From: Chloroflexota bacterium
Lineage (GTDB): Bacteria; Chloroflexota; Limnocylindria; Limnocylindrales; CSP1-4
Direction of reading: 5' to 3'
DNA length: 10,360 nt
Assembly (NCBI GenBank): GCA_021785115.1
Contig: JAJYGO010000130.1
Span: 1-10,360, forward strand
Positions 1-5,975 of this stretch are shown piece after piece; positions within the stretch are counted from its first letter, which is position 1, and each line of letters begins with the position of its first letter. The notes beneath the pieces are model-generated. The model was given only the letters and a program-made list of their open reading frames with translations. It ran no database searches and had not been told where the DNA came from. The position numbers were made by a program, and so were the translations under genes.

Positions 1-792
1 GGCCGCGGCCACGAGCGAGGCATCGACGAGGGCGAGGCCGCCCAGGACGAGCGTCACGGCGCCGAGGCCGCTCGCTTCGCGGAGCCGCTCAGAACGGGTC
101 GTCACGGAGAATTGAGGGGCAGCCGAGCCAGCGGCGATAGGAGCATCCGCCCCGGGCAGGCCGATCGAGTTCGCGTCGGATCCCGCGGGAAGCGCGACGA
201 GCCAGTCCGCGGAGCTCGAGGCCATCGCCTGGGTCGCCAGCGAGGGGTCGGCCAGAACGATGCGCGCGGCGAGGCTGAGCGGCTGCTCGATGATGCCCAC
301 GACCCTCGCCGTGCCGAGCTCGCGCAGGTCGACCGTTCCGCCGATGTCCACGCTCGCGACCTTCGCGACCGAGGCCGAGATGGCGACCTCGCCAGCCGTC
401 TCCGGATAGCGACCGCTCACGAGGGTCAGCATGCCGCGTCCGACGCCTTCGGGGTCGTGCGACCGAAGCGTGACCGAGACGGCAACGCCTGGTACGACGA
501 GGGTCCCGCTCGTCGCGAACATCGGGTCGATCGTCGAACCGGCCGGAAGAAGCTCCCGGAGCGCGGCTTCGGTCCCCCCAGACCCCGGATAGACGAGCAG
601 GTCGGCTTGCCCCATCTGGTCGGTCGCACTGCGCTCGGCCGTGGGCGTGATCGTCTGCATGACCGTCGCGAGGCCGACCATCCCGGCCACCGGCACGAGG
701 ATGAGGACGACGATGAGCAGGCTCCGCCAGCGGGAGCGGAGGATGCTACGGCGCCCGATCCTCAGGAGCAGGGCGGCGGTCGACCCCGTCAC
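1..792 (-). CDS. FtsX/MacB-type ABC transporter permease, N-terminal part (runs off window)
   Basis: This frame is open from the GTG at 792 to the window edge, giving 264 codons without a stop, so the gene is partial at its 3' end. Residues about 22-46 are a hydrophobic segment (RSLLIVVLILVPVAGMVGLA), followed by roughly 190 residues of extracytoplasmic-type sequence with the look of a MacB periplasmic-core domain. A second hydrophobic segment (about 241-264) begins just before the edge. This is the start of the FtsX/MacB layout, in which the permease partners a cytoplasmic ATPase and works as an exporter or mechanotransmitter rather than an importer. The GTG overlaps the TGA of the ATPase gene by four bases (GTGA), so the two are translationally coupled and surely form one transporter. 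The substrate cannot be told. The gene is absent from simple closed-ORF lists because its stop lies outside the window. Confidence 0.85.
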   Translation of the reverse strand, partial: MTGSTAALLLRIGRRSILRSRWRSLLIVVLILVPVAGMVGLATVMQTITPTAERSATDQMGQADLLVYPGSGGTEAALRELLPAGSTIDPMFATSGTLVVPGVAVSVTLRSHDPEGVGRGMLTLVSGRYPETAGEVAISASVAKVASVDIGGTVDLRELGTARVVGIIEQPLSLAARIVLADPSLATQAMASSSADWLVALPAGSDANSIGLPGADAPIAAGSAAPQFSVTTRSERLREASGLGAVTLVLGGLALVDASLVAAA

Positions 793-1508
793 GCGGGCGA
801 CCCGACCGAGAACTCGTGCGTCGGCGCTGGTCGGGCTTGGTCGACGACGCGCCCGTCGCGAAGGAAGACGACGCGGTCCGCCCACGCCGCGTGCGCGGCG
901 TCGTGCGTCACCAGGACCGCCGTCCCGCCGGTGTCGCAATGGACGCGCAGGAGGCGCATGACCGATTCACCCGTCATCGAGTCGAGGGCCCCCGTTGGTT
1001 CGTCGGCGAGGACGATGCCGCGCCCGCCGACGAGCGCTCGGGCGATCGCGACCCGCTGCTGCTCGCCGCCCGAGAGGTCGTCGGGATAGCGGTCGGCAAG
1101 GTGCCCGAGGCCGACGCTCTCCAGCGCCTGGGCTGCCTGGGCCTGCGCGGCCGCGACCGGCGCGCCGTCAAGCTCGAGCGGCAGCGAGACGTTCTCGCGA
1201 GCGGTGAGCCCCGCGAGGAGGTTCAGGTCCTGGAACACGTAGCCGACCGTTCGCCGGCGGAGGAGCGCCAGCTCCGACGGACGCATGGCGCCGACATCCC
1301 TCCCTTCGACGAGCACGCGGCCGGCCGTCGCCCGGTCGAGCCCGCCGACGAGCGATAGGAGCGTGGTCTTGCCCGATCCGCTCGGGCCCATGATCGCGAG
1401 GAGCTCGCCCCGCTCGACGGCGAGCGTCGTCGGGTACAGGGCGACCACTTCGGTGTGCCCCGTGCCGAAGCGGCGCTCGGCCGCGTCGAGCTCGATCGGT
1501 CGTGTCAC
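789..1508 (-). CDS. ABC transporter ATP-binding protein (MacB/LolD-type)
   Basis: A complete 239-residue nucleotide-binding subunit. It shows Walker A (GPSGSGKTT, 41-49), Q-loop glutamine in VFQD (Q93), the signature LSGGEQQR (145-152), Walker B ending IVLADE (165-170) followed by PTGALD, and the H-loop in VTHD (H202). The LSGGEQQR signature and the ADEPTGALD D-loop are typical of the MacB/LolD/FtsE branch that partners FtsX-like permeases, in agreement with the permease gene directly downstream. The GTG start overlaps the padR stop as GTGA, and a G-rich Shine-Dalgarno (GGGGAGGGG) lies just upstream. It hydrolyses ATP at the cytoplasmic face. Regulator, ATPase and permease in one operon is a common arrangement for drug- or peptide-responsive efflux, but the substrate is unknown. 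Confidence 0.95.
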   Translation of the reverse strand: MTRPIELDAAERRFGTGHTEVVALYPTTLAVERGELLAIMGPSGSGKTTLLSLVGGLDRATAGRVLVEGRDVGAMRPSELALLRRRTVGYVFQDLNLLAGLTARENVSLPLELDGAPVAAAQAQAAQALESVGLGHLADRYPDDLSGGEQQRVAIARALVGGRGIVLADEPTGALDSMTGESVMRLLRVHCDTGGTAVLVTHDAAHAAWADRVVFLRDGRVVDQARPAPTHEFSVGSPA

Positions 1509-2041
1509 GAGATCCCCTCCCCCGCACGCGCGGACAGACTGCGAATGCGGGCCTCCGACGCATCGAGCCAGCGGATCTCCGCCTCGGTCCGGAAGATGAG
1601 CGCGTCGACGACGATGAGGAACGCGACGTCGCGATCAGGATCCGCCTGCGCCTTGCGCCGCGTGTATGCCTGAAGCTGCTCGATCGACGCCCGCCGCTGG
1701 CGCTGGAGGATCTCCGTGACATCAACGTCGCCTGCGGCCACGGCGAGGAGGACCTTGATCGTCAGCTCGTCGCGCGGCGGCGCCTCGGTGACGACCGGGG
1801 AGCTGAACCAGGCTTCGAGCGCCTCGGTTCCGGCCGGGGTGATCCGGTAGTCATGCCGCTCGCCGTCGGACGGAATCTCGGTCACAAGGCCGTCGCGATC
1901 GAGCCTCTGGAGCGTCGTGTAGACCTGGCCGATGTTGATCGCCCACGAGCCGCCTGTCCTGCGCTCGAAGGCCGTCTTGAGCTCGTAGCCGTGCGCCGGC
2001 GCATCAGCGAGCAGGGCAAGGAGTCCGAACCTGACCGACAC
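1505..2041 (-). CDS. PadR-family transcriptional regulator
   Basis: The product is 178 residues from the GTG at 2041. The N-terminal winged helix is recognisable from FGLLALLADAPAHGYELK, the INIGQVYTTLQRLDRDGLV recognition region and the wing ending RHDYRITPAG, followed by a longer helical C-terminal domain (PadR/Vir type) for dimerisation. An in-frame ATG lies 17 codons upstream (2092), but it falls inside the predicted promoter and operator. The GTG at 2041 is preceded by a strong GGAGGGGGA Shine-Dalgarno and starts right at the usual PadR N terminus, so I prefer it. It is the first gene of an operon with the ABC ATPase and permease and very likely represses it, releasing DNA when a ligand (often the exported compound) binds. 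The ligand is unknown. Confidence 0.9.
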   Translation of the reverse strand: MSVRFGLLALLADAPAHGYELKTAFERRTGGSWAINIGQVYTTLQRLDRDGLVTEIPSDGERHDYRITPAGTEALEAWFSSPVVTEAPPRDELTIKVLLAVAAGDVDVTEILQRQRRASIEQLQAYTRRKAQADPDRDVAFLIVVDALIFRTEAEIRWLDASEARIRSLSARAGEGIS

Positions 2042-2070
2042 GGTGTCCCCCTCCGGGCAACGACTCGGCG

Positions 2071-2099
2071 AGGATACATACCGGGTATGCATGTGTCAA
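2071..2099 (-). promoter_or_regulatory. Promoter of the padR-ABC operon
   Basis: Read on the minus strand, TTGACA (2099-2094) is followed after exactly 17 bases by TATCCT (2076-2071). This is a perfect -35 hexamer and a 4/6 -10 hexamer. The start point would lie near 2064, leaving a leader of about 23 bases that contains the Shine-Dalgarno of the GTG at 2041. The region is noticeably AT-richer than its surroundings. Confidence 0.7.
2074..2092. promoter_or_regulatory. Palindromic operator, probably for PadR
   Basis: CATACCGGGTATG (2077-2089) is a perfect 6-bp inverted repeat around a central G. Allowing one mismatched pair it extends to AT...AT at 2074-2092. It sits in the spacer of the padR promoter, so a bound dimer would exclude RNA polymerase. 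Palindromes with AT-rich outer arms are typical of PadR sites; autoregulation is inferred from position. Confidence 0.6.
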
Positions 2100-2172
2100 A
2101 CGTCGCGAGCGCCTGTTCGGCAGGAGGTGCGGTTGGGAGTTGGATAGCAGCCACCTGGCAGGCGCGGAGTCG

Positions 2173-2206
2173 TCCCGTCAAGGGCATGCAGAAGTTGCTG
2201 ACGGGA
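2173..2206. repeat. Inverted repeat (8-bp arms) in the padR/permease-fragment gap
   Basis: TCCCGTCA (2173-2180) and TGACGGGA (2199-2206) are perfect complements separated by 18 bases, within the non-coding stretch 2100-2300. It could act as a weak transcription stop after the truncated permease fragment, but no T-tract follows on either strand. I see no other support for a function in this gap. Confidence 0.35.
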
Positions 2207-2300
2207 GGGCGCGAAATGCGGCGTTCGAGGAGGCGCCTGGGGCCTGGCTGGACGCCGGGTCCTGCGCTCGCCGAAGCCCTCTTCGTCTCGTCCCAGCGAC

Positions 2301-2870
2301 CTACTCGAAGCGCGTCTCCGAGGTCGACGTGATCGGCCCCACGAGGGGCAGCGCGGCGGCGACGATGCCGAGCGAGGCGCAGACGGCGGCCGCGAGCAGC
2401 GCGACCCCCGCGAGGTCGGGCGGCGGGACCGGGGTGCCAGACTGCGCGCGGAGCAGGACCTGCACGACAAGGGTGCCCAGCACGGCCGAGACGACGGACA
2501 CGGCGACGAGCGGCGCCGACGCCTCGACCAGGAGGACCAGGCGAAGGCGGCCGAGCGGCATCCCCGCGAGCCGCAGGAGGGCGAACGGCACCCGCCGCTC
2601 CACGAGGCCGGTCGCCACCGCGATCGACAGGCTGGCCCCGGCGAGGAGCAGCGCGCCGAGCACGCCCAGCGAGACGACCCTCGAGAGCTCGTCCATCCGC
2701 GCCGAGGCGTCGGCCGACTGCTCCGCGCGCGTGGCGACGATCGCCGTCGGCATCGACCGCTCGATCACGGTGCGGGCGCGCTCGACGGCCGCCGGGGACC
2801 CGTCCGTCGCCACGACGATCCTCGTCGGGACGAGGGCCGCGAGGCCCGGCCCGAGCGCGGCGGGCTCGAT
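2301..2870 (-). pseudogene. 5'-truncated FtsX-like ABC permease (C-terminal domain only)
   Basis: The frame ends at a TAG (2303-2301) and encodes the terminal part of an FtsX-type permease: a short extracytoplasmic stretch, then three hydrophobic segments at about 47-69, 92-120 and 133-158 (counting from the GTG at 2813), with the ERRVPFALLRLAGMP motif typical of the loop after the first of the three helices. Coding-like sequence continues upstream of 2813 to about 2870 (EPAALGPGLAALVPTRIVVA), so 2813 is not a true start. A stop follows at 2877-2879. The rest of the permease (several hundred residues, including the other helices) is missing, and a plus-strand frame begins exactly here. It reads as the tail of a gene cut by recombination or deletion, probably a paralogue of the permease at 1-792 or a relic of an older copy of it. 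Confidence 0.75.
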
Positions 2871-3213
2871 GAGCGTTCAGCTCGTGACGATCGAGCGGCA
2901 CGAGGCTGGGTTGGCGATCACCTTCGGCGTCCGCGCTCAACCCGGGGCATTCCCGCCCGCGTCGATGGCCCGCGTCGCCCTGGCCGACGACATCGGCACG
3001 GTGTATCGAGCGTCGGCCCAGGGGCAGGGCGGCTCCGCAGGTCAGATGCGCTACCAGGTAACCGCGATCCCGGCAGTGCCGCATGCGGTCACGCGGCTCG
3101 ACGTCCGGATCGAGAGCTTCCTCGACCCGTTCCCCGGCGGCCGCCACGCCGCCGTTGGGCCGTGGGAATTCTCGGTGCCCCTCCCTCCGACCGAACCCTC
3201 TGCTGCGTCCTGA
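2869..3213 (+). CDS. Hypothetical protein, possibly a C-terminal fragment
   Basis: A 114-residue frame from the ATG at 2869 to the TGA at 3211. The sequence has alternating strands, a DDIGTVYRA stretch, and ends in a GPWEFSVPLP motif. This resembles the beta-sandwich tail of a family of actinobacterial/Chloroflexota-like extracytoplasmic proteins of unknown function, but I cannot name the family. There is no signal peptide, no convincing Shine-Dalgarno and no upstream domain, and the frame begins at the break point of the truncated permease on the other strand. It may therefore be the surviving 3' end of a longer gene rather than an intact one. The frame stays open upstream to 2140, but that part is antisense to the permease fragment and is unlikely to be coding. 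Confidence 0.45.
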   Translation: MSVQLVTIERHEAGLAITFGVRAQPGAFPPASMARVALADDIGTVYRASAQGQGGSAGQMRYQVTAIPAVPHAVTRLDVRIESFLDPFPGGRHAAVGPWEFSVPLPPTEPSAAS

Positions 3214-3266
3214 GGGCAGCCGACTCCATTCCTCCGCAGGCGAGCGGGAGACCCGGAGCCTTGCCT

Positions 3267-3309
3267 TGTCGTCAGTTCGGAAGTGCGACCCCTACTCAAC
3301 TTGACGACA
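3267..3309. repeat. Long imperfect inverted repeat between convergent genes
   Basis: TGTCGTCA (3267-3274) pairs perfectly with TGACGACA (3302-3309). The stem continues inward as GTT/AAC after a single bulged T, giving an 11-bp stem around a 20-base loop. It lies in the 188-base gap between the plus-strand fragment ending at 3213 and the minus-strand gene ending at 3402. It could be a bidirectional terminator without a T-tract or a recombination scar. No tRNA and no coding frame worth reporting is visible in this gap. Confidence 0.4.
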
Positions 3310-3401
3310 GCTCGACAACGCGGGAGCGAGCCCCCTTGCATCCGTGCCAGGCCGACGCGCGCGTAAGACGGTTGAAGTTGTCCGGGCGCGCGGGCGCCGG
3401 G

Positions 3402-4166
3402 TCACCTTGTCGCCGCTTGCACCGCGGCTCGGTAGGTCATGAAGCCGACCTCCTCAGGTTCGCTGCCGACTGCGTTCGCATCGACGATCTCCCATGGACT
3501 GTCGGGCATCCCCCCGAGTGCGGCCAGGATCTCCAGAACTCGCGCCTCGGATGCGTTCAGGACGGAGGCGGCCACGAAGGCGCGGACCTCTATGAGATCC
3601 CCCTCCGGCCGACATGCGATGCGGACAGGCACGTGTCGGCCGAACAGCACAGGGATGGGTGCTGCTGGCTCGGCCATGGACGCGGCAACCGCCTGCTCGG
3701 CGTGAGCCGACAAGAGGTCGACGAACCGTCGCCTTCGCTCGCGGCCGAGCTGGAGATAGTCGTCGGCGGTCGGCTCGATCTCGTGCGCCTCGAGCAGCTT
3801 CGCAAACTGCTTGTAGGCGTCGTCCGGGTCCCCGGACGTGTGGTAACCCGCCGCACAGAGCCAGACGACGTCCTCGACGGCGTCATGCCAGGTCGCGCCT
3901 CTATGGCGGTGCTGGCTACGCAGCTTGTAAAGAGAGCGCGATCCAGCCGCCGGGCCGATGGTCTCCCCGTCGCCGGCGACATCGAGCCGCTTCGCGGCGA
4001 ACGCCTTGACGATCGGCTTCGCCAGGGACGCCGAGAACTCGCTTTCTGTGCCGAGCCCGAGGTCATGCCGCAGGCAGCGCTGCGTGATCCTCAGTTCGTG
4101 CTTCGCGCAGACATAGGCACCGAGATGGCATTCGGCCGCCACCCCGATCGGATCCCCCCGAGCCAC
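3402..4166 (-). CDS. Unrecognised 254-residue protein, second gene of the divergent unit
   Basis: I do not recognise a family. The protein is soluble, with no signal peptide or membrane segment. A central block at about 79-138 looks most conserved in character (RGATWHD at 89-95, VVWLCAAGYH at 100-109, SGDPDDAYKQF at 111-121, then EPTADDY), rich in W, H, D and C residues that could form an active or metal-binding site. A basic, helical stretch (GRERRRRFVDLL, 141-152) follows, then a strand-rich C-terminal part (about 170-254) with PVLFGRHVPVRIACR. The GTG start lies three bases after the TGA of the upstream winged-helix gene, with GAGG about ten bases ahead, so the pair is co-transcribed. Possible roles are the effector or toxin half of a regulated pair, or an accessory factor of the adjacent conjugation cassette. 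Both are guesses from context only. Confidence 0.7.
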   Translation of the reverse strand: MARGDPIGVAAECHLGAYVCAKHELRITQRCLRHDLGLGTESEFSASLAKPIVKAFAAKRLDVAGDGETIGPAAGSRSLYKLRSQHRHRGATWHDAVEDVVWLCAAGYHTSGDPDDAYKQFAKLLEAHEIEPTADDYLQLGRERRRRFVDLLSAHAEQAVAASMAEPAAPIPVLFGRHVPVRIACRPEGDLIEVRAFVAASVLNASEARVLEILAALGGMPDSPWEIVDANAVGSEPEEVGFMTYRAAVQAATR

Positions 4167-4169
4167 GCT

Positions 4170-5018
4170 TCAGCCGCCTCGAGCTCGCTTCGCGGCGGCC
4201 GCCGCCCATGCCGCGAGCTCCGGGTCGTCGTCGGAGGCTTCTTCGTGGCTCAGGTGCGCCCGTGCCTCGGCGATCCTCGCATTGAGGAGGTCCGGATGCG
4301 ACTTCAAGTAGGCGCGCCAGGCGTCCGCAAGCAGATCTCCGGCGTCCCGTCCGACCTGCTTGGCCATCGCGGCGAGGCTCGCTTGGACCGACGGGGGTAG
4401 CGCGAGCGAGGGCTCCTCGTCGATCGAGGCGGCAGGCTCCCCGGACTGGAAGACCCGCGTTCCCGGCTCGACGTAGACGTCGCCCTCGCGTCGACTGCGC
4501 GAGACGCGCCAGAGGTAGCCTCGACGCTCGAGAGCGTTCAGCCGGTTGGATGCGGCCGCGGCCTCGAGGTGGGCGAAGGTCGCCAACTGAGCCGCGGTGG
4601 CGGCCCCGCCCAGGCCCATGATCGTGTCGAGCGTCGCGGACTCGGTGCTGCTCAGGGTTCCCGTCGGCGTGACCGGACGCAGCCGGTCAGATGTGGATGC
4701 CGCGAGAAAGACCGGGGCCTTGTACCTCGCCACCATCGACTCGAGCCACAGCGTGACCGGCTGGTCCTCGCTGACGATCCCGACCGCGAGGTTGCCGTAC
4801 GACCGCGACGCGAGCCCACGCAGGATGGGTGCAAGGAGCTCCGTGATGGCCGCCAGTGTCAGGCTAGTTGCCCCGCCCAGGTTCAGAAGGACCATGGAGG
4901 GCTCGGTCCACGATGTGGCGGGGAAGGTCTCGTCCCTGAAGCGAGCGGCGGCCACGCGGTCGGAGAGCGCGGCCAGAGACGGCCGGACGGGTGTCGGCGG
5001 AATCGTCGGAAGGCTCAT
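4170..5018 (-). CDS. Putative DNA-binding protein with STAS-like and winged-helix regions
   Basis: A 282-residue protein. Residues about 28-110 alternate strands and helices (MVLLNLGGATSLTLAAITELL, then LAVGIVSEDQPVTLWLESM) like an STAS-type domain. Residues about 122-185 look like a MarR-type winged helix (SSTESATLDTIMGLGGAAT, AASNRLNALERRGYLWRVSR, then a DVYVEPG wing). Residues about 208-260 are helical and slightly like a ribbon-helix-helix or antitoxin tail (SVQASLAAMAKQVGRDAGDLL). I chose the ATG at 5018 because GAGGGGGA sits just upstream; a TTG 11 codons earlier (5051) is less likely. It is transcribed divergently from the ubiquitin-like operon, out of the same 60-base promoter region, and is followed after three bases by the 254-residue gene. 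A role as regulator of both transcripts fits but is inferred. The protein happens to end in Gly-Gly, probably by chance. Confidence 0.7.
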   Translation of the reverse strand: MSLPTIPPTPVRPSLAALSDRVAAARFRDETFPATSWTEPSMVLLNLGGATSLTLAAITELLAPILRGLASRSYGNLAVGIVSEDQPVTLWLESMVARYKAPVFLAASTSDRLRPVTPTGTLSSTESATLDTIMGLGGAATAAQLATFAHLEAAAASNRLNALERRGYLWRVSRSRREGDVYVEPGTRVFQSGEPAASIDEEPSLALPPSVQASLAAMAKQVGRDAGDLLADAWRAYLKSHPDLLNARIAEARAHLSHEEASDDDPELAAWAAAAAKRARGG

Positions 5019-5044
5019 GCGGCGTCCCCCTCGGCCGGGCGGCC

Positions 5045-5072
5045 TTGACAAACAGGTTTCACGTACTACACT
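5045..5072 (+). promoter_or_regulatory. Promoter of the ubiquitin-like operon
   Basis: TTGACA (5045-5050), a 16-base spacer, then TACACT (5067-5072). The expected start point is near 5079, giving a leader of about 25 bases that carries the GAGGTG Shine-Dalgarno (5089-5094) nine bases before the GTG at 5104. It drives the four-gene cassette. Confidence 0.65.
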
Positions 5073-5076
5073 GAAA
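5057..5076. promoter_or_regulatory. Possible operator: TTTCA...TGAAA inverted repeat
   Basis: TTTCA (5057-5061) and TGAAA (5072-5076) are perfect complements with ten bases between, i.e. half-sites about 1.5 helical turns apart centre to centre. A second, nested pair is TACA (5067-5070) and TGTA (5077-5080). Both overlap the -10 elements of the two opposing promoters, a good place for a repressor, perhaps the winged-helix product next door. The arms are short, so chance is possible. Confidence 0.35.
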
Positions 5077-5103
5077 TGTATGAAGTAAGAGGTGCAGCGT
5101 CAA
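5075..5103 (-). promoter_or_regulatory. Promoter of the winged-helix/unknown gene pair
   Basis: On the minus strand, TTGACG (5103-5098), a 17-base spacer, then TACATT (5080-5075). The start point would fall near 5068 with a leader of about 50 bases to the ATG at 5018. It interleaves with the plus-strand promoter: the two -10 boxes are two bases apart and each transcript runs through the other promoter's -35 box, so the two cannot be occupied at once. Confidence 0.55.
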
Positions 5104-5358
5104 GTGGCAGAGCAGATCGAGCTCGAGATCATCGTAAATGGCCAGGCAACCAAGGTCGAGGCGAACGTAAGTGCGCCTCTCCACAGCGTCATCGGGAGGG
5201 CGCTCGAGCAGACCAGCAATTCCGGTCAGCCGCCCGAGAACTGGGAGATGCGCAATGCCGCAGGCGACCTGCTCGACCTCGGGGCCAAGATCGGGACAAT
5301 CGGCCTGATCGCGGGATCACGCGTGTTCCTGAACCTCAAGGCTGGCGTCGGCGGCTAA
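5104..5358 (+). CDS. bilA: Ubiquitin-like protein (DUF2604-like), conjugatable, ends in Gly-Gly
   Basis: An 84-residue single beta-grasp domain. IELEIIVNG and TKVEANV form the first hairpin, PLHSVIGRALEQTSNS the helix. The GQPPENWEMRNAAGDLLDL stretch is what I recognise from DUF2604, the bacterial ubiquitin-like family found beside E1/E2/JAB genes. The last strand is RVFLNLKAGVGG, so the protein ends exactly at Gly83-Gly84, ready for adenylation by the E1 encoded downstream without proteolytic trimming. Lysines K17, K62 and K79 could serve as chain sites. I chose the GTG at 5104 because GAGGTG lies nine bases upstream; a GTG at 5092 overlaps that motif. The stop overlaps the E2 start (TAATG). 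The bil symbol is by analogy: gene order Ubl-E2-JAB-E1 equals BilABCD, but classical BilA proteins can have two Ubl domains and this has one. Confidence 0.88.
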   Translation: MAEQIELEIIVNGQATKVEANVSAPLHSVIGRALEQTSNSGQPPENWEMRNAAGDLLDLGAKIGTIGLIAGSRVFLNLKAGVGG

Positions 5359-5975
5359 TGGAAGCGCAGTTCGTCGATCCGGTGGTCTCGCGAGCGAAGT
5401 TTGAGCGCGAGCTCGAAGACTATCGCGAACGCGAAGCCGACTACCGAGCCCGTGGCTGGCTCCTCGTGACCGTCGACTTCCCGCTGTTCCGCGTGGTGCT
5501 GTGCGCGACGCGGGTGACCCCTCCGGCGGTGATCGTCGGCGTGGAGCTCGACTACACCAACTACGACGAGCGGCCGCCATCGGTGCGTCTCGTCGATCCG
5601 TTCACGGGCCGGCCGTACGCCTGGGGGGCGATGCCGACGACCCTCAAGCGCCGGGTCGTCGGCCCACCCCTGGAGCTGCCCGGCATCCCCCGCGGACCCG
5701 ACGGCAACATGCCCAGGGTGATTAGCGAGCAGACCCTGATGCAGCCGAGCCCGCCCGACGGCCTGCCGTTCCTGTGCATCGCCGGCGTCCGCGAGTACCA
5801 CGACCACCCCGCCCACTCGGGAGACAGCTGGGACCTCCACCGGCCAGCCGGGGCCGGGCGGCTCGTCCGCCTGCTCGAGGTGATCGACACCTACGGGGTC
5901 CGTCCGATCTCAGGCTTCAATGTGACGCTGACGCCGCAGGTCACCGGATTCGTCCAGGACGACCTGCCCGAATGA
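5358..5975 (+). CDS. bilB: E2-like ubiquitin-conjugating protein
   Basis: A 205-residue protein identified by motif and position. It starts with a charged helix (residues about 11-32), then strands WLLVTVDFP, FRVVLCATR and AVIVGVELDYTNY, a proline-rich middle with PSVRLVDPFTG, and the motif FLCIAG followed by VREYHDHPAHSGDSW (138-158). The order (N-terminal helix, meander of strands, proline-rich flap, then a single Cys near a His-rich loop and C-terminal helix) fits a bacterial E2/UBC-like fold. C140 is the best candidate for the Ubl thioester, with H148, H150, H153 and W158 around the active site; C49 sits in a strand and is less likely. It would receive the Ubl from the E1 and pass it to targets, as no E3 gene is present. 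ATG overlaps the Ubl stop by one base and has no clear Shine-Dalgarno, so translation is probably coupled. Exact Prok-E2 subfamily undecided. Confidence 0.8.
   Translation: MEAQFVDPVVSRAKFERELEDYREREADYRARGWLLVTVDFPLFRVVLCATRVTPPAVIVGVELDYTNYDERPPSVRLVDPFTGRPYAWGAMPTTLKRRVVGPPLELPGIPRGPDGNMPRVISEQTLMQPSPPDGLPFLCIAGVREYHDHPAHSGDSWDLHRPAGAGRLVRLLEVIDTYGVRPISGFNVTLTPQVTGFVQDDLPE

Noticed and set aside
2216..2332. A 38-codon plus-strand frame with GGGAGGG upstream of its ATG
   Set aside because: It is Arg/Ser/Pro-rich, overlaps the end of the permease fragment antisense, and looks like a high-GC shadow frame.
1882..3147. A long minus-strand open frame of 421 codons
   Set aside because: Arg/Ala-rich shadow lying over padR, a promoter, a gap and the permease fragment in another frame; no domain visible.
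3214..3401. Search for a tRNA or att site as an insertion target
   Set aside because: No cloverleaf, T-loop consensus or CCA-like end could be found on either strand; only the inverted repeat is noted.
4170..4175. The winged-helix protein ends in Gly-Gly, which might make it a second Ubl
   Set aside because: The sequence before it is an Ala/Lys/Arg helix, not a beta-grasp strand, so the Gly-Gly is most likely chance.
5076..5975. A single 299-codon frame that would fuse an N-terminal extension to the E2
   Set aside because: Its first 94 codons are the Ubl gene read out of frame; the ATG at 5358 coupled to the Ubl stop is the proper E2 start.
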